From contig NZ_JAWOCR010000021.1 in the NCBI RefSeq assembly GCF_046483665.1, forward strand, positions 109,023-173,022: a stretch of DNA of 64,000 nucleotides. The letters are read 5' to 3'. The notes beneath the pieces were generated by a model. That model was given only the letters and a program-made list of their open reading frames with translations, had not been told where the DNA came from and ran no database searches. This stretch comes from Thiohalophilus sp046483665. Lineage in GTDB: Bacteria > Pseudomonadota > Gammaproteobacteria > UBA6429 > Thiohalophilaceae. How positions within the stretch are numbered: position 1 is the first letter of the stretch; the number at the start of each line of letters is the position of its first letter. A program made the position numbers and the translations under genes. This document shows positions 53,919 through 63,796 of the stretch, in pieces.

Positions 53919-55331
53919 ATGTCCATTCGTACCCGTTTTGCCCCCAGCCCTACTGGTTATCTGCATATCGGCGGAGCGCGCACCGCGCTGTTTTCCTGGC
54001 TGTACGCCCGCAAACACGGAGGCCGCTTTGTGTTGCGCATAGAGGACACCGATCTGGAGCGCTCTACCGCCGAGTCGGTCAATGCTATTCTCGAGGGCAT
54101 GACCTGGCTGGGCCTGGAATATGACGAGGGACCGTTTTACCAGACCGAGCGCTTCGAGCGGTATAACGAAATCATCGAACGTTTACTGAGCGAAGGGCAT
54201 GCCTATCGCTGCAGCTGCAGCCGTGAACGCCTGGATGAATTGCGCGAGGCGCAGATGGCGCGCAAGGAAAAGCCCCGCTACGACGGGCATTGTCGCCATC
54301 GTCAGGTCAGTGCGCAGGAGCCGCATGTGATACGGTTTAAAAACCCGCTGGAAGGACAGATCGTGATTGACGATCTGATCCGGGGGCGCGTAACGGTGCA
54401 AAATGCCGAGCTGGATGATCTGATCATTCGTCGTTCCGATGGCGCGCCGACCTACAATCTGACCGTGGTAGTCGATGATCTTGATATGCAAATCAGCCAT
54501 GTGATTCGTGGCGACGATCATCTCAATAATACCCCGCGTCAGGCAAATATTCTCAAGGCTCTGGAAGCGCCCGTGCCGATCTATGCCCATCTGCCCATGA
54601 TTCTGGCCGAGGATGGCGCCAAACTCTCTAAACGGGTACACGGTGAGTCGGTCAGCGTGATCCAGTATCGCGAGGAAGGCTATCTCCCCGAAGCGCTGCT
54701 TAATTATCTGGTCCGCCTGGGCTGGTCACATGGTGATCAGGAAATCTTTTCTCTGGATGAGATGGTGCAGCTGTTCGATCTTTCCGAGGTCAACAACTCC
54801 GCTTCCAGCATTAATATCAGCAAGTTGCTGTGGCTGAATCAGCAATACCTGAAAAGCTGCGATCCGAATTATATTGCCTATCAACTTGGTTACCACCTGG
54901 GCAAACTGGATATCGATCCCAGCAAAGGGCCGGATATCGTCGCGGTGGTCGAGGCCCAGCGCGAGCGGGCGCAAACGCTGAAGGAACTGGCGGATATTTG
55001 CCAGTTTTTCTACCGTGACCTGGACGGCTATGACGAAAAAGTCGCCAGCAAACAACTCAAGAGTGCCGCGGCCGAGCCACTGCGACGGATTCGCGACAAG
55101 CTGACAGTGCTGGAACCCTGGGAACAGGACGCGATTCATACCGTCATTCACAGCACGGCTGAAGAGCTGGACCTGAAAATGGGCAAGGTGGGCATGCCGT
55201 TACGCGTGGCTGTGACCGGAGGCGCGCCATCGCCCTCGCTGGATCTGACTGTCTACCTGATCGGACGCGAATCCTGTTTGCGTCGCATCGATATGGCGCT
55301 GGACTATATCCGTCAGCGCAGCGCACAATAA
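53919..55331 (+). CDS. gltX: Glutamyl-tRNA synthetase
   Basis: Class I synthetase for tRNA-Glu, 470 aa from ATG 53919 (MSIRTRFAPSPTGYLHIGG). HIGH motif HIGG near residue 16. The KMSKS-like loop KLSKR is present but continues VHGESVSV instead of the usual HGAVSV, a two-residue insertion. The Cys-rich CSCSRERL segment suggests a zinc site with later ligands (CRH). It is followed by glnS, a rare but known tandem. Confidence 0.93.
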   Translation: MSIRTRFAPSPTGYLHIGGARTALFSWLYARKHGGRFVLRIEDTDLERSTAESVNAILEGMTWLGLEYDEGPFYQTERFERYNEIIERLLSEGHAYRCSCSRERLDELREAQMARKEKPRYDGHCRHRQVSAQEPHVIRFKNPLEGQIVIDDLIRGRVTVQNAELDDLIIRRSDGAPTYNLTVVVDDLDMQISHVIRGDDHLNNTPRQANILKALEAPVPIYAHLPMILAEDGAKLSKRVHGESVSVIQYREEGYLPEALLNYLVRLGWSHGDQEIFSLDEMVQLFDLSEVNNSASSINISKLLWLNQQYLKSCDPNYIAYQLGYHLGKLDIDPSKGPDIVAVVEAQRERAQTLKELADICQFFYRDLDGYDEKVASKQLKSAAAEPLRRIRDKLTVLEPWEQDAIHTVIHSTAEELDLKMGKVGMPLRVAVTGGAPSPSLDLTVYLIGRESCLRRIDMALDYIRQRSAQ

Positions 55332-55363
55332 ATTAAGCCTGCCACTCACGGACGCAACTTCTT

Positions 55364-57061
55364 ATGAGCAGCAATACAACCAAAGCCGGTAATTTTATTC
55401 GCCAGATCATCGAGGCCGATCGGGCCGCGGGTAAGCACGGGGGGCGTGTCGCGACCCGTTTTCCGCCCGAGCCCAATGGCTATCTGCATATCGGCCATGC
55501 CAAATCAATCGTGCTGAACTTCGGTATTGCCGAGGATTATAATGGCACCTGTAATCTGCGTTTCGATGATACCAATCCGCACAAGGAAAATATCGAGTTT
55601 GTTGAATCGATCAAGCAGGATGTGCAATGGCTGGGCTATGAATGGAATGAGCTGCTGTACGCCTCAAACTATTTTGAACAATTGCATGATTATGCCGTAC
55701 AGCTGATCAAACAGGGCAAGGCGTATGTGTGCGATCTCAATGCCGAACAGATCCGCGAATATCGTGGCACCCTGACCGAGCCGGGCAGGAACAGTCCCTA
55801 TCGCGAGCGTAGCGTCGAGGAGAATCTCGATTTGTTTGCGCGCATGCGCGCCGGTGAGTTTCAGGACGGCGAAAAAGTCCTGCGTGCCAAAATCGATATG
55901 GCCTCACCCAACATCAATCTGCGTGATCCGACTATTTATCGCATTCGCCACGGCGTGATTCATCACCAGACCGGCGAAGAATGGTGCATCTATCCGATGT
56001 ATGATTTTACCCACTGCCTGTCTGATGCCATCGAGGGGATTACCCATTCGCTCTGCACTCTGGAGTTCGAAGATCATCGTCCCTTGTATGACTGGTTTCT
56101 GGATACCTTGCAGACACCGTCCCATCCGCAACAGATCGAATTCTCCCGCCTGACGCTGGAACATACGATGACCAGCAAGCGCAAGTTGACCGAACTGGTG
56201 GAACAGGGATTTGTGGAAGGCTGGGACGATCCGCGCATGCCGACCATCGCCGGCCTGCGTCGTCGTGGTTACACCCCGGCTGCGCTGCGTGATTTCTGCG
56301 AGCGTATCGGCGTGACCAAGTCGGACAACTTCGTTGAGATGGGGGTGCTGGAGAACAGCATCCGCGAGGATCTCAATCAGGAGGCCCCGCGGCGTATGGC
56401 CGTCTTGCATCCGCTCAAGGTCATCATTACCAATTATCCCGAAGAGCAGAGCGAACAACTGAATGCGCCCAACCATCCGCAGAACGAGGCCATGGGGAGC
56501 CGCCAGATCAGCTTCAGTCGCGAGGTCTGGATTGATCGAGAGGATTTTATGGAAGTGGCCCCCAACAAAAAATTCAAGCGCCTGGTCAGTGGCGGGGAAG
56601 TGCGGTTGCGCAACGCCTATGTGATTCGTTGCGATGAGGTGATCAAGGACGCCCATGGGGAGATTATCGAATTGCATTGCAGTTATGATCCCGACACCCT
56701 GGGCGCTAACCCCGAGGGGCGCAAGGTCAAGGGGGTGATCCACTGGGTCAATGCCGCCGATGCAATTGTGGCCGAGATTCGGCTTTACGATCGGCTCTTC
56801 AGTCACCCCAATCCGGACAGTGCCAGAGATGGCCAGCCTTGGACCGCGCACCTCAATCCCGATTCCCTGCGTACACTAACCACCAGTCTGGTGGAAGCCA
56901 GCCTGGGCGAGGTGCAAGCCGGTGAGGTGTTCCAGTTCGAACGTGAGGGGTATTTCTGCCGGGATCCGCAAAACCGCGAGGGTGGCCTGCCAGTGTTCAA
57001 TCGTACGGTCACCCTGCGGGATACCTGGGCGAAAATCGAGCAGAAATCGGCCGCTGGCTGA
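55364..57061 (+). CDS. glnS: Glutaminyl-tRNA synthetase
   Basis: A 565-aa class I synthetase that charges tRNA-Gln directly; its presence means the organism need not rely on the amidotransferase route. HIGH motif in PPEPNGYLHIGHAKS, KMSKS-like TMTSKRKL, and the anticodon-binding beta-barrels in the C-terminal half. It starts 33 bases after gltX and probably shares its transcript. Confidence 0.97.
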   Translation: MSSNTTKAGNFIRQIIEADRAAGKHGGRVATRFPPEPNGYLHIGHAKSIVLNFGIAEDYNGTCNLRFDDTNPHKENIEFVESIKQDVQWLGYEWNELLYASNYFEQLHDYAVQLIKQGKAYVCDLNAEQIREYRGTLTEPGRNSPYRERSVEENLDLFARMRAGEFQDGEKVLRAKIDMASPNINLRDPTIYRIRHGVIHHQTGEEWCIYPMYDFTHCLSDAIEGITHSLCTLEFEDHRPLYDWFLDTLQTPSHPQQIEFSRLTLEHTMTSKRKLTELVEQGFVEGWDDPRMPTIAGLRRRGYTPAALRDFCERIGVTKSDNFVEMGVLENSIREDLNQEAPRRMAVLHPLKVIITNYPEEQSEQLNAPNHPQNEAMGSRQISFSREVWIDREDFMEVAPNKKFKRLVSGGEVRLRNAYVIRCDEVIKDAHGEIIELHCSYDPDTLGANPEGRKVKGVIHWVNAADAIVAEIRLYDRLFSHPNPDSARDGQPWTAHLNPDSLRTLTTSLVEASLGEVQAGEVFQFEREGYFCRDPQNREGGLPVFNRTVTLRDTWAKIEQKSAAG

Positions 57062-57139
57062 AATCCCTGGCAAGAATGGCGAAAGATTCCGCAAATACCT
57101 GAAATCTGACGGGATCACGGAAAAATCACAGGCAAATGA

Positions 57140-57168
57140 TTGACATGCCAGGGCCGCTATCGTAAATT
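57140..57168 (+). promoter_or_regulatory. Promoter of tRNA-Ala and the following genes
   Basis: -35 TTGACA (57140-57145), spacer 17, -10 TAAATT (57163-57168), then a GC-rich GCGCGCTC discriminator. tRNA-Ala begins at 57186. A stable-RNA type promoter. Confidence 0.75.
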
Positions 57169-57185
57169 GCGCGCTCTCGATTTTC

Positions 57186-57261
<76 letters not shown>

Positions 57262-57282
57262 GAGACCACAGCGAGGTGACGC

Positions 57283-57477
57283 GTGAAACTGGCCGGACGC
57301 CTTGCTGTGTACCTCGGGATCATACTGATAGTAGTGGGTATGATCGCGGGCTTCGGTGCGATGATTGTCGATCAGGACAGCGCGGGCATTCAGTGGCTCG
57401 GCGTCGTGCCAGTCGGATTTGTAGTATTATTGGCGGGCACTGTCATGTCACAGCTGTCACGCCCTGACGACGAATAA
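57283..57477 (+). CDS. Small two-span membrane protein between tRNA genes
   Basis: A 64-aa protein starting at GTG 57283 with two spans (LAVYLGIILIVVGMIAGFGAMI and WLGVVPVGFVVLLAGTVM). GAGGTGACGC lies upstream. It sits between tRNA-Ala and tRNA-Glu, 21 and 13 bases from them, and should be made from the tRNA transcript. Not recognised as a known family. Confidence 0.6.
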   Translation: MKLAGRLAVYLGIILIVVGMIAGFGAMIVDQDSAGIQWLGVVPVGFVVLLAGTVMSQLSRPDDE

Positions 57478-57490
57478 CACCACGTTTTTC

Positions 57491-57567
57491 GTCCCCATCG
57501 TCTAGTTGGCCTAGGACACCGCCCTTTCACGGCGGCAACAGGGGTTCGAATCCCCTTGGGGACGCCA
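57491..57567 (+). tRNA. tRNA-Glu (TTC)
   Basis: 77-base cloverleaf, anticodon TTC in loop CTTTCAC, acceptor GTCCCCA/TGGGGAC, encoded CCA. Confidence 0.95.
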
Positions 57568-57575
57568 TATCCAAC

Positions 57576-57603
57576 AAAAAAGCCCGCGTAAGCGGGCTTT
57601 TTT
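57576..57603 (+). terminator. Intrinsic terminator after tRNA-Glu
   Basis: AAAAAAGCCCGC and GCGGGCTTTTTT with a GTAA loop: a perfect bidirectional-type terminator. It also faces the end of the DsrE-like pseudogene. Confidence 0.93.
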
Positions 57604-57623
57604 GTTTCACTTGATTCTCCCGA

Positions 57624-58333
57624 TCACAGATCGATCAATGCGTACCCATCCATCTGGAAATCCGCGACGGCGATGTGTCCACCCGGCACGAAGGTGACGC
57701 CGTCGATCTTGTTCGCCTTTTTGATCCCCGGCATTTGCGAGGCCATCTGGCACAGATAAAACTTGACGCACATAATTCTGTGCACGTTCGACGAGCTTCC
57801 TGAAGGGATTGGCGCTGGTTTTACCGGCGAGGGGGCTCATCGGGCAGTCAGTACTGCCGTCGTCGCTATCGCGCATCCAGGCCGGGTGATAGGTGGTCAT
57901 TAACCAGGCGCCGGAGTTACTGGCCACGGTGTTCACTTTCACATCTTCACCGATCTTCATGTTATGCGTGACTTCATAATTCTCGCGCATGTACTCGATG
58001 TTAAAGAGAAAACGCACTCGTTGAGTCTGGGCGATACCGTTCTTGTCCTGGGGCGGGGAGGGGGGGGGGCGGTGATGGCAATCAGTACCTTGGTGTGTTT
58101 GCGATGGAGAGGCAATGAGTGATGGCTTCGGAGCCTGCGCCGGACTCCTCATCGATGGTCAGATTCGGATCCTCCACCACAGTACCGTTGCTCATCACGC
58201 AGGTCTGAGCGGAATAGTCGTCGGGACAGTCGTAATTATTGCGTGGATGGTGATCCTGCTCTGCTACAGCCTGAAAACTGAGGCCGGCAACAACTACAAT
58301 ATTGCAGAGACCTAAAACGGGCCTGGGTAACAT
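57624..58333 (-). pseudogene. DsrE-like periplasmic protein, several frameshifts
   Basis: Starts normally at ATG 58333 behind AGGAGAACC with a signal (LCNIVVVAGLSFQAVA). The frame then breaks: after IANTP (58090), at a G10 tract (58060-58069), and near AQNY (57775). Pieced together it reads TKVLIAITA, then FLFNIEYMRENYEVTHN, then MCVKFYLCQMASQMPGIKKA and ends GGHIAVADFQMDGYALI. This looks like a DsrE-family fold with a CxxxFxLC active-site segment. At least three disruptions make it a pseudogene rather than a read error. Confidence 0.6.
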
Positions 58334-58497
58334 ACGGTTCTCCTGTTTGTTCTGTTAACTTCCTGGTTGGTTTAGCCCTGAAGGGCTGGCTTAACTACAG
58401 GCTATTCGCGCGTCGAACAGGGGGATCTGGGTTACACTCGGCATTCTGATGCCTGTAGCGCTCCATCGGCTCTTGCATTTATTCAGCAGCCTCCTAT

Positions 58498-58522
58498 ACT
58501 AACTGACCAGTCAGTCAGTAAA
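58498..58522. promoter_or_regulatory. Probable TetR-type operator
   Basis: ACTGACCAGTCAGTCAGT carries overlapping palindromes of TGACNNGTCA type, the form bound by AcrR/TetR-family repressors. It lies about 12 bases before the tetR start, so the regulator probably represses its own operon. Confidence 0.7.
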
Positions 58523-58533
58523 CGCCCTTGAAG

Positions 58534-59187
58534 ATGACAAAAAGTCCAATAAAACAATCAGATAGCACCAGCCATCAGCGCCGCAAGGCGGCCCGCCCCG
58601 GTGAGATTGTGGCCTCGGCCCTGGAATTGTTTGTGGAACACGGTTTTGCCGCCACCCGGCTGGAGGATGTAGCTCATCGGGCCGGTGTTTCCAAAGGAAC
58701 GGTCTATCTTTATTTTGACAGCAAGGAGGCGTTATTCGAGGCCGTGGTTCGCGAGGTAGTGATTCCCCAGGTCGAGCGCAGCGAACTGCTGGCGCAGCAG
58801 CATCAGGGCAGTCAGGGTGAATTACTCGAGCAACTGGTGATGAACTGGTGGCAATCGGTCAGTACGACCCGGGTCTGTGGTATCCCCAAGCTGATCATTG
58901 CCGAATCGGCCAATTTTCCGCAGACAGCCCAGTTTTTTGTAGACAATGTCATACAACGGGTGCGCGGGGTTTTCAGCAAGGTCATCGAAAAGGGGATCGA
59001 GCAAGGCGAGTTTCGCCAGGTCGATCCCGAGTATGCGACGCGCCTGTTGATGTCACCGATGGTCTTGCTGGCTATCTGGCGTCACTCCCTGCAGCCCTAC
59101 GATCAGGCGTTCCCGATGGATGAGCAAATCTATTTGCAGCAGCATCTGGATCTGTTTCTCAACGGCCTGCGCAAGGAGATGCCATGA
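58534..59187 (+). CDS. TetR family repressor
   Basis: A 217-aa TetR regulator. It starts at ATG 58534 (MTKSPIK); the upstream TTG is unlikely. HTH segment IVASALELFVEHGFAATRLE then VAHRAGVSKGTVYLYF is canonical. The C-terminal ligand domain ends in LNGLRKEMP, overlapping the tolC gene by four bases. It should sense a compound exported by the pump encoded next. Confidence 0.93.
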   Translation: MTKSPIKQSDSTSHQRRKAARPGEIVASALELFVEHGFAATRLEDVAHRAGVSKGTVYLYFDSKEALFEAVVREVVIPQVERSELLAQQHQGSQGELLEQLVMNWWQSVSTTRVCGIPKLIIAESANFPQTAQFFVDNVIQRVRGVFSKVIEKGIEQGEFRQVDPEYATRLLMSPMVLLAIWRHSLQPYDQAFPMDEQIYLQQHLDLFLNGLRKEMP

Positions 59188-60629
59188 ATTCGCGTGGCAT
59201 GCTCGGCGCGTTGCTGCTGGTTCTGGGTCTGCCGGCAGGACAGGCCGCACAACCGACGCTGGGTTTTGAACGGGTGGTGGAGAATATTCTGCAGCAGTAT
59301 CCCAGCCTGGAAGTGGCGCGCCTGCAGGTACAGCGTTCGCGCCAGGAAATTGCCCGGGTCCATAGCCGGCTGGGCTGGGAGCTGGCCGGTAACGCCGGAG
59401 TAGCACATGATGTTTCGGTATTCGGAACACCGACCGATCGTGCCGATGTGAACCTCTCCCTCGAACGGCAACTGGAATCGGGACATCGAGTCGGGATCAG
59501 TGGCAATTATACCTATGAAGACAGCTCGTTCACGGTCAATCCCCGGTTTCCGAACCCTTCGCATGCCACTGAACTGGATCTCAATTATCGCATCCCGCTA
59601 CGCCAGGGCGAGGACAATCCACTCTACAGCGAAAGTCTGACTGGCGCACAGGCCGGGGTTGAAGCCGAACGTGCCGCGGCCCGGGCTTTGCGTAACGAGA
59701 TCGCCAATCAGGCCCTCGATCTGTTTTACGCCAAAGCGCTGACCGAGGCGCGACTGGCCAGCGCCGGCGAAGGCGTGGAGAACGCGCGCCGCCTGCAGGC
59801 GTACATCGCCGAACGGCGTGAACTGGGGCTGGCCGAGAAAAAGGATACTCTGCAGGTTCAGGCCCAGGTACGTGCCCAGCAGACCGCCCGGCAACGGCTG
59901 GAAATGGCTCTGGAACAACAGCGTATCGCGCTCAACCGTCTGATGGGCGCACCCTGGCAGCGCCGTTACCGCAGTGCTGTTCAGTTAGAGACAACATTGA
60001 GCGATTATGAAGTGGAGGCCCTGATCGGGCAGGCCGAAGTGCATTATCCGCCCCTGCAGCAAAACCGGGCCCGCCTGGAAGTGACCGAAACAGTGCTGCG
60101 CCGCAGTCGCGATCAACGCAAGGACCAGCTGGATCTGGTCTTCTCGGTCGGGACCCGCACCCGCAGCGGCGATGCCACCAACGGCAGTGTCAGTGAAGAA
60201 GATATGGCCGGTCAGATTCGCGTTGAATATCGCGAATCATTGAACAAGCAGGGGCTGGATGCCGAAGTCCGCCAGGCCCAACTGGATCGCACCATTGCTA
60301 TGGAAGAGATTCGCCGGGCTCGCGATGAGCTGCGCTATGGTGTCGCCAGCCTGGTCCAGGAGATCCGTGCCACGCGTCGTGCGCTTGATAGCGCGCGAGG
60401 TCGTCTGCAAAGCGAACAGGATAAATACCGTGAGGCCATGCAGCGTTATCGTCAGGGGCGGGAACAGACTGATCGGTTGATCCAGTTTGATAATGAACGC
60501 AATGAGGCTCGCCTGACGCTGGCCGAACTGGAGGTGGAGTTGGCGCGTCGGCTCAGTGCTCTGCAAATTCTGCACGGCAGCTTCTGGGCCGCCCTGGATA
60601 GCGGGATGAATCCCGGGGAATTGCCATGA
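59184..60629 (+). CDS. TolC family outer-membrane efflux protein
   Basis: A 481-aa outer-membrane channel of the OEP family with a signal peptide (MLGALLLVLGLPAGQA). Two long alpha-helical repeats are visible (QVQRSRQEIARVHSRLGW and QAQVRAQQTARQRLEMALEQ). ATGA overlaps join it to tetR and to the RND gene. Confidence 0.88.
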   Translation: MNSRGMLGALLLVLGLPAGQAAQPTLGFERVVENILQQYPSLEVARLQVQRSRQEIARVHSRLGWELAGNAGVAHDVSVFGTPTDRADVNLSLERQLESGHRVGISGNYTYEDSSFTVNPRFPNPSHATELDLNYRIPLRQGEDNPLYSESLTGAQAGVEAERAAARALRNEIANQALDLFYAKALTEARLASAGEGVENARRLQAYIAERRELGLAEKKDTLQVQAQVRAQQTARQRLEMALEQQRIALNRLMGAPWQRRYRSAVQLETTLSDYEVEALIGQAEVHYPPLQQNRARLEVTETVLRRSRDQRKDQLDLVFSVGTRTRSGDATNGSVSEEDMAGQIRVEYRESLNKQGLDAEVRQAQLDRTIAMEEIRRARDELRYGVASLVQEIRATRRALDSARGRLQSEQDKYREAMQRYRQGREQTDRLIQFDNERNEARLTLAELEVELARRLSALQILHGSFWAALDSGMNPGELP

Positions 60630-63600
60630 TCCGGTTTCTGGTAGAACGCAGTCTGGTGGTCCATCTGGTCTCAGTGTTTTTGATCGTGCTGGGGATTATC
60701 GCGATTGCCAATATCAACCGCGAAGCCTTTCCCAATGTCAATCTCGACAAAGTGCAGATCGAGATCGTCTATCCCGGCTCCTCCCCCGAGGAGATCGAAC
60801 GCATCATTATCACGCCGATCGAGCAGGAGCTGCGCTCGCTCGACGGTATTGACACCATGACCTCTATTGCCTTTCCCGGATCGGGGCGTATTAATCTGGA
60901 AGTGGATCCGGATGCAACAAACCGGGATCGCATCGTCAGTGATGTGCAACTGGCGGTGGATCGCGCCACCTTGCCTGGCGATATGCCTGAGGAGCCTGTG
61001 GTACTGGAGGTGGACGGCAAGATGATTCCGATCATCCAGCTGGCGATCTCCGCGCCACGCGACGAGGTGGCGCTGAAACGCCTGGTGGATGACATCGAAG
61101 ACGATCTGTTGAACATCGATGGCATCGCGCGGGCGCAGATCCAGGGTGATCGCCGCGCCGAGCTGCAGGTAGTGGTCCGGCCCGACAAGTTACGCGAGCA
61201 TCGTATCTCCATTGGCGAGCTGGCCGAGGTGCTGGAGAACTGGAACGTCAACGCGCCCGGCGGTGATCTGGATACCCCGGAGGGCCAACGAGCCATTCGC
61301 ATTGTCGGCGAATATCAGCGCACGGAGGATATCAGTGAGCTGGTGCTGCGGGCCAACGAGCAGGGTGAGGGCATTCGTCTGCGGGATATCGCCGAGGTGA
61401 CTGAGTCACTGGAGGAGGCCAATATCTATTATGATGTCAGTGGTACCCCGGCGCTGAATGTGATTGTGATGAAAAAGGGTGAGGCCGATATTATCGAGGC
61501 AGTGGATCGAATCAAAGCCTATCTGGCGACAGTCCCCGAGCGTTATGGTGACGATATCCGGATCGAAACCTTTCAGGATTTTTCCTATTTCGCCAACGTC
61601 CGACTGGGAGTGCTGACCAATAATGCCCAGGTCGGGCTGGTACTGGTCTTTCTTTCGCTAATCATGTTTTTACGCCCCTCGGTGGCATTGACCACCACCT
61701 GGGGTATCCCGATTGTCTTTCTGACCGGGCTGTATGTGCTCTATCTATCCGGTATCACATTAAACCTGGTCTCCATGCTTGGTTTTATCATGGTACTGGG
61801 AATGCTGGTAGATGATGCCATCATCATCGGTGAAAATATTACCTATCACATGGAGCAGGGCCTGTCGCCCAACGAAGCGGCGGTCGTCGGTGCCAGGGAA
61901 CTGATTGGACCGGTAACGGCGACCATTCTGACCACGATCACGGCGTTCATGCCAATGCTGTTCATGAGCGGGGTTATTGGCAAGTTTATTGTTGCCATCC
62001 CGACCGTAGTGATTGCCCTGCTGGTTTTCTCCTGGCTGGAGTCCTTCTTGATCCTGCCCAGTCACGTTGCTCATGTAACTAACAGTAAAAAACATCCCGC
62101 TGAGCGACGCTGGGTGGTGAGTCTGCAAAATGCCTATGCCTGGATACTGGACAAGGCGATACGGCATCACTGGATCACCTTGTTGATCTCCGTTGCGGCA
62201 CTGGCTCTGAGCCTGTTTGCCGCCATCAATGTCCTCAAGTTCCAGCTGTTCCCGCCGGTGGATGTGGATGAATACATTGTGAGGGTGACGGCCCCGGCCG
62301 GTACCAGTCTGGAGGAAATGCGCAAACAGATGCGCACCATTGATGAAATCGTCCGCGAGGGGACCAACCCGGACTATCTGGAGACGACGATCATTTCCAC
62401 CGGACAGATTGCCCTGGATGCCAACGATCCTCTGATGCAGCGTGGCAGTCGTTTCGGACAGATCCGGGTCAATTATATTCCCGCGGTACTGCGCGAAGAG
62501 CATGACGTGCTGGAGGACATGCGTCGCTTTGAGTCGCTGTTGACGGAAAAATTCCCGGAATTGCAAATATCCCTGGGCGAGATCAAGCACGGTCCGCCCA
62601 CCGGCAGGGCGCTGGAGGTAGAAATTTCCAGTAATAACAACGACATTAATGAAGCGGTAGCCCAGCGTCTGATGGATTACGTGAAAACCCTGCCAGGGAT
62701 TACTACCATTGAAAGCGGACTGCAACCGGGCGATCCGGAGCTGCATGTGCGGGTGGACCGGGTCCGGGCAGCCTATGCGGGGATCAATCTGGCGACTATC
62801 GCCAGTCATGTGCGAGCGGCAGTCGATGGTTTGCGGGTAACTACCACGCGAAAGGGAACCGAGGAGGTCGATATTACTATCCGGCTGCCGCGTGATCGAG
62901 ACGATCCCGTGGGCAGATTGATGCAGCTGGAAATCCCCAATCGCACCGGCGGCATGGTGCCGTTGAACTGGCTCGCCAAACTCGATGAGCACGAAGGCTA
63001 TACCACAATTCGGCACAAGCAGGGTGTCAGGGCGGTTACCGTGGTTGCCAATATCGACAGTAAACAGACCACCAGTCTGGAGGTCAACCAGGCCGTGGAA
63101 GAGGGGAAAGCGCAATGGCTGGGCCAGGATGCAGACAAGGTCAGGGTGGTCTATGGGGGCGAAAACGAGAAAAATCAGGAGTCGTTCAAGGATCTGGGTA
63201 TGGCTTTCGTGGTCGCTCTGATCGGCATTTTCTTTATTCTCGCAATTCAGTTCAACAATCTGGGTTATCCGCTACTGGTAATGATGGCGATTCCGTTCGG
63301 AGTAGTGGGAATCGTGATCAGTTTCCTGCTGCACGATCTGTTCTGGCAAGAGATGCCTCTGTCGTTTTTCTCAACTCTGGGCATGGTTGCCCTGACCGGG
63401 GTGGTGGTTAACAGCTCGCTGATTATGGTGGTATTTATCCAGCGAGCGCTGGAAGAAGGCCACGATGTCTACGAGGCAGTAATGCAGGCCGGGAATCGGC
63501 GTCTGCGGGCAGTGATTCTGACCGCTGCTACCACGGTGCTCGGGCTGTTACCGACCGCCTACGGCTGGGGGGGGGCCGATCCCTTTGTGGCCCCAATGGC

Positions 63601-63736
63601 TCTGGCGCTCTCCTGGGGACTGGCGTTTGCTACACTGGTCACCTTGCTGACCATCCCGGCAGCGTTTGTGGCCGCGACGCGGGTCAAGGCGGGTCTGATA
63701 GGGATATTCAGAAAATCCGCGAATGCACGCCAATAA
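60626..63736 (+). CDS. RND efflux permease
   Basis: A 1036-aa inner-membrane RND transporter with 12 spans in two repeats: the N-terminal span LVVHLVSVFLIVLGIIAIA, the large loop with the porter domains (residues about 35-330), the TM4 segment MLGFIMVLGMLVDDAIIIGE with the proton-relay Asp pair, and the second loop (about 550-860). No periplasmic adaptor gene lies in the operon, so an adaptor must come from elsewhere or the pump works in another way. An inverted repeat follows the gene. Confidence 0.93.
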   Translation: MIRFLVERSLVVHLVSVFLIVLGIIAIANINREAFPNVNLDKVQIEIVYPGSSPEEIERIIITPIEQELRSLDGIDTMTSIAFPGSGRINLEVDPDATNRDRIVSDVQLAVDRATLPGDMPEEPVVLEVDGKMIPIIQLAISAPRDEVALKRLVDDIEDDLLNIDGIARAQIQGDRRAELQVVVRPDKLREHRISIGELAEVLENWNVNAPGGDLDTPEGQRAIRIVGEYQRTEDISELVLRANEQGEGIRLRDIAEVTESLEEANIYYDVSGTPALNVIVMKKGEADIIEAVDRIKAYLATVPERYGDDIRIETFQDFSYFANVRLGVLTNNAQVGLVLVFLSLIMFLRPSVALTTTWGIPIVFLTGLYVLYLSGITLNLVSMLGFIMVLGMLVDDAIIIGENITYHMEQGLSPNEAAVVGARELIGPVTATILTTITAFMPMLFMSGVIGKFIVAIPTVVIALLVFSWLESFLILPSHVAHVTNSKKHPAERRWVVSLQNAYAWILDKAIRHHWITLLISVAALALSLFAAINVLKFQLFPPVDVDEYIVRVTAPAGTSLEEMRKQMRTIDEIVREGTNPDYLETTIISTGQIALDANDPLMQRGSRFGQIRVNYIPAVLREEHDVLEDMRRFESLLTEKFPELQISLGEIKHGPPTGRALEVEISSNNNDINEAVAQRLMDYVKTLPGITTIESGLQPGDPELHVRVDRVRAAYAGINLATIASHVRAAVDGLRVTTTRKGTEEVDITIRLPRDRDDPVGRLMQLEIPNRTGGMVPLNWLAKLDEHEGYTTIRHKQGVRAVTVVANIDSKQTTSLEVNQAVEEGKAQWLGQDADKVRVVYGGENEKNQESFKDLGMAFVVALIGIFFILAIQFNNLGYPLLVMMAIPFGVVGIVISFLLHDLFWQEMPLSFFSTLGMVALTGVVVNSSLIMVVFIQRALEEGHDVYEAVMQAGNRRLRAVILTAATTVLGLLPTAYGWGGADPFVAPMALALSWGLAFATLVTLLTIPAAFVAATRVKAGLIGIFRKSANARQ

Positions 63737-63790
63737 ACGCAAACTTATTCAGGTCATAATTTATTTGCGTTTTTCGCGTTAATTCGCGGA
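63716..63790. repeat. Inverted repeat of the GCGAATTAACGCGAAT family
   Basis: Arms CCGCGAATGCACGCCAATAAA and TTTTTCGCGTTAATTCGCGGA enclose an AT-rich centre. The left arm covers the last codons of the RND gene. It recurs inside the element at 48088-48160 and, as one arm, near 12087. Confidence 0.7.
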
Positions 63791-63796
63791 TTGTTT

